From Flavobacterium sp. ov086 (GTDB lineage: Bacteria > Bacteroidota > Bacteroidia > Flavobacteriales > Flavobacteriaceae), in NCBI RefSeq assembly GCF_900187965.1, contig NZ_FZNL01000003.1:304697-368696 (forward strand): a DNA stretch of 64,000 nucleotides, given 5' to 3'. The notes under the pieces were generated by a model that was not told where the DNA came from, did no database searches, and was given only the letters and a program-made list of their open reading frames with translations. The translations under genes and the position numbers were made by a program. Positions within the stretch are counted from its first letter, which is position 1. Each line of letters begins with the position of its first letter. Shown piece by piece: positions 63,087 to 64,000 of this stretch.

Positions 63087-63797
63087 CTATCGGCTTAACA
63101 GGTTTTTATAGACTACCTCTTTCAATAATGCGTCACGACGGGTTCTTGAAATAGGTAGTTCCTGTCCTTTTACAAATAATCGTCCGCCGGAAACAGAGTC
63201 AATGTGAGTAATATTTACCAAGAATGATTTGTGAATTCTAAAGAAAATCTCCGCAGGCAGTGTTTCTTCTAATGAAATCATGGTTTGGTGAATCACCAAA
63301 ACTTTATCTTTAAAATGAAGCTTAGCATAATTTTGCATTCCTTCAATGTATAAAATATCTACCCACGAAATCTTTTGAAATCCTTCTTCCTGACGAACAT
63401 AAAGAAACGGATCTAATTGATTTTGTTTAGGAGAAATCATTTGATACCATTGTTTTGCTTTTAAAGAAGCCTGATAAAAACGCTGAAACGTAATTGGTTT
63501 CAATAAATAATCAACGACTTGCAAACGATATCCGTCCAAGGCATGTTCTGAATAAGCTGTAGTAAAAATTACCAACGGCGGATTATCCAGAGATTCTAAA
63601 AATTCTAAGCCAGACAAATAAGGCATATTGATATCCAGAAATAACAAATCGATTTGCTTATCCTGAATGTATGAAGTGGCTTCCAATGCCGAAGCACAAG
63701 TACCAACCACTTCCAGAAAATCAATTTTTGAAACAAAATCTACTATTCCGTTTCTTGCAATTGGTTCGTCGTCAATAACGAGACATTTCATGTTCAT
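63087..63797 (-). CDS. LytTR-family response regulator
   Basis: A 236-residue two-domain regulator: receiver domain (about 1-120; CLVIDDEPIARNGIVDF, phospho-Asp in LLFLDINMPYLSG, VIFTTAYSEHALDGY, YLLKPITFQRF) and a LytTR DNA-binding domain (about 140-236; DILYIEGMQNYAKLHFKD, EIFFRIHKSFLVNITHID). It partners a LytS-type sensor kinase, usually adjacent, but only non-coding repeats precede it within the window; the kinase gene may lie beyond position 64000. The start MNMK could also be the second Met. Confidence 0.93.
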   Translation of the reverse strand: MNMKCLVIDDEPIARNGIVDFVSKIDFLEVVGTCASALEATSYIQDKQIDLLFLDINMPYLSGLEFLESLDNPPLVIFTTAYSEHALDGYRLQVVDYLLKPITFQRFYQASLKAKQWYQMISPKQNQLDPFLYVRQEEGFQKISWVDILYIEGMQNYAKLHFKDKVLVIHQTMISLEETLPAEIFFRIHKSFLVNITHIDSVSGGRLFVKGQELPISRTRRDALLKEVVYKNLLSR

Positions 63798-63814
63798 AAT
63801 CTAAAAATTTTGTT

Positions 63815-64000
63815 TCAGGTTTTCTTTGTTTCAGGTTTTGTATGTTGTTTAAAAAAGTCTCTTGCGGAGTTTATTAGCCAAGAGTTTCACGAATAAGCAC
63901 GAATTAATTTGTGTCAATTTGTGGAATTCGTGGCAAAAAAATCTTTCTAATCCTTTTTATCTGTGGCAAAAAAATTAACCGCAAAGGGCACCAAGGATTC
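63815..64000. repeat. TTTCAGGTTT, ACGAATT and CAAAG word repeats at the window edge
   Basis: Near 63815 TTTCAGGTTT occurs twice. At 63877-63934 GCCAAGAGTTTCACGAATAA and CACGAATTAATTTGTG words face CAATTTGTGGAATTCGTGGC, a third copy of the ACGAATT family. An ATCTGTGGC end follows, and from about 63977 ACCGCAAAGG begins a CAAAG-word copy that runs off the window. Confidence 0.65.

Overview
The window looks like chromosome of a Flavobacterium species (Bacteroidota). The DNA is AT-rich, Shine-Dalgarno sequences are scarce, and promoters match the Bacteroidota TTG / 19 nt / TAnnTTTG pattern. Gene content is typical of the genus: many lipoproteins and SusC-type or BamA-type outer-membrane proteins, DUF4295 beside L33/L28, MbnP/MbnH, an XRE regulator, LytTR and DUF2795. 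I see no rRNA, tRNA, CRISPR array, transposase or phage gene. Most genes are ordinary housekeeping or envelope genes.

Layout. 1-2.9 kb: lipoproteins and a serine hydrolase. 2.7-9.6 kb (minus strand): a small membrane protein, ftsY, the DUF4295-rpmG-rpmB operon, cinA, an Hpt protein with an FAH-family enzyme, a DEDDh exonuclease and a lipoyl E2 acyltransferase. 9.7-17 kb: envelope and polysaccharide genes (GT2, BamA/TamA-like protein, DUF5009 protein, CpsB/YwqE phosphatase, polyprenyl glycosylphosphotransferase). 18-31.8 kb: ABC-F protein, FKBP isomerase, an atypical SDR, a methyltransferase, an XRE regulator beside a decayed gene copy, a LolD-like ATPase, PduO adenosyltransferase, DUF2795 and secA.

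31.9-40.1 kb is a probable metal (copper) acquisition locus. It holds a small Cys-motif protein, MbnP, the di-haem enzyme MbnH, a barrel with a Cys motif at its mature N-terminus, a second copy of the small Cys-motif protein, a TonB-dependent receptor and a PepSY membrane protein. 43-45.4 kb (minus) is a compact operon of APS kinase, a 2-oxoglutarate hydroxylase and a sulfotransferase. It reads as a hydroxylate-and-sulfate pathway for an unknown acceptor. 45.8-51 kb: a cysteine-free sirtuin, a sterol-desaturase-family hydroxylase, purB and a CPA2 antiporter. 51-57 kb: 1-Cys peroxiredoxin, AEC transporter, Crp-family regulator, DoxX, an Rrf2 regulator paired with an NmrA-like oxidoreductase (both preceded by the same operator-like sequence), and meaB. 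57-64 kb: LTA-synthase-like sulfatase, MATE transporter, outer-membrane proteins and a LytTR response regulator.

The most unusual content is intergenic. (i) Between meaB and the convergent sulfatase gene the whole intergenic hairpin has been amplified into seven tandem units of 97 or 81 bp, and each repeat carries copies of the genes' 3' ends. (ii) A dispersed element of roughly 80-155 bp, with a conserved core around GGCATCC...GATATAGC, occurs six times. (iii) Several unrelated families of hairpins are built from 7-10 nt words repeated in tandem and then inverted (CTAAG, CAAAG, ACGAATT and other words). They recur in gaps throughout the window.
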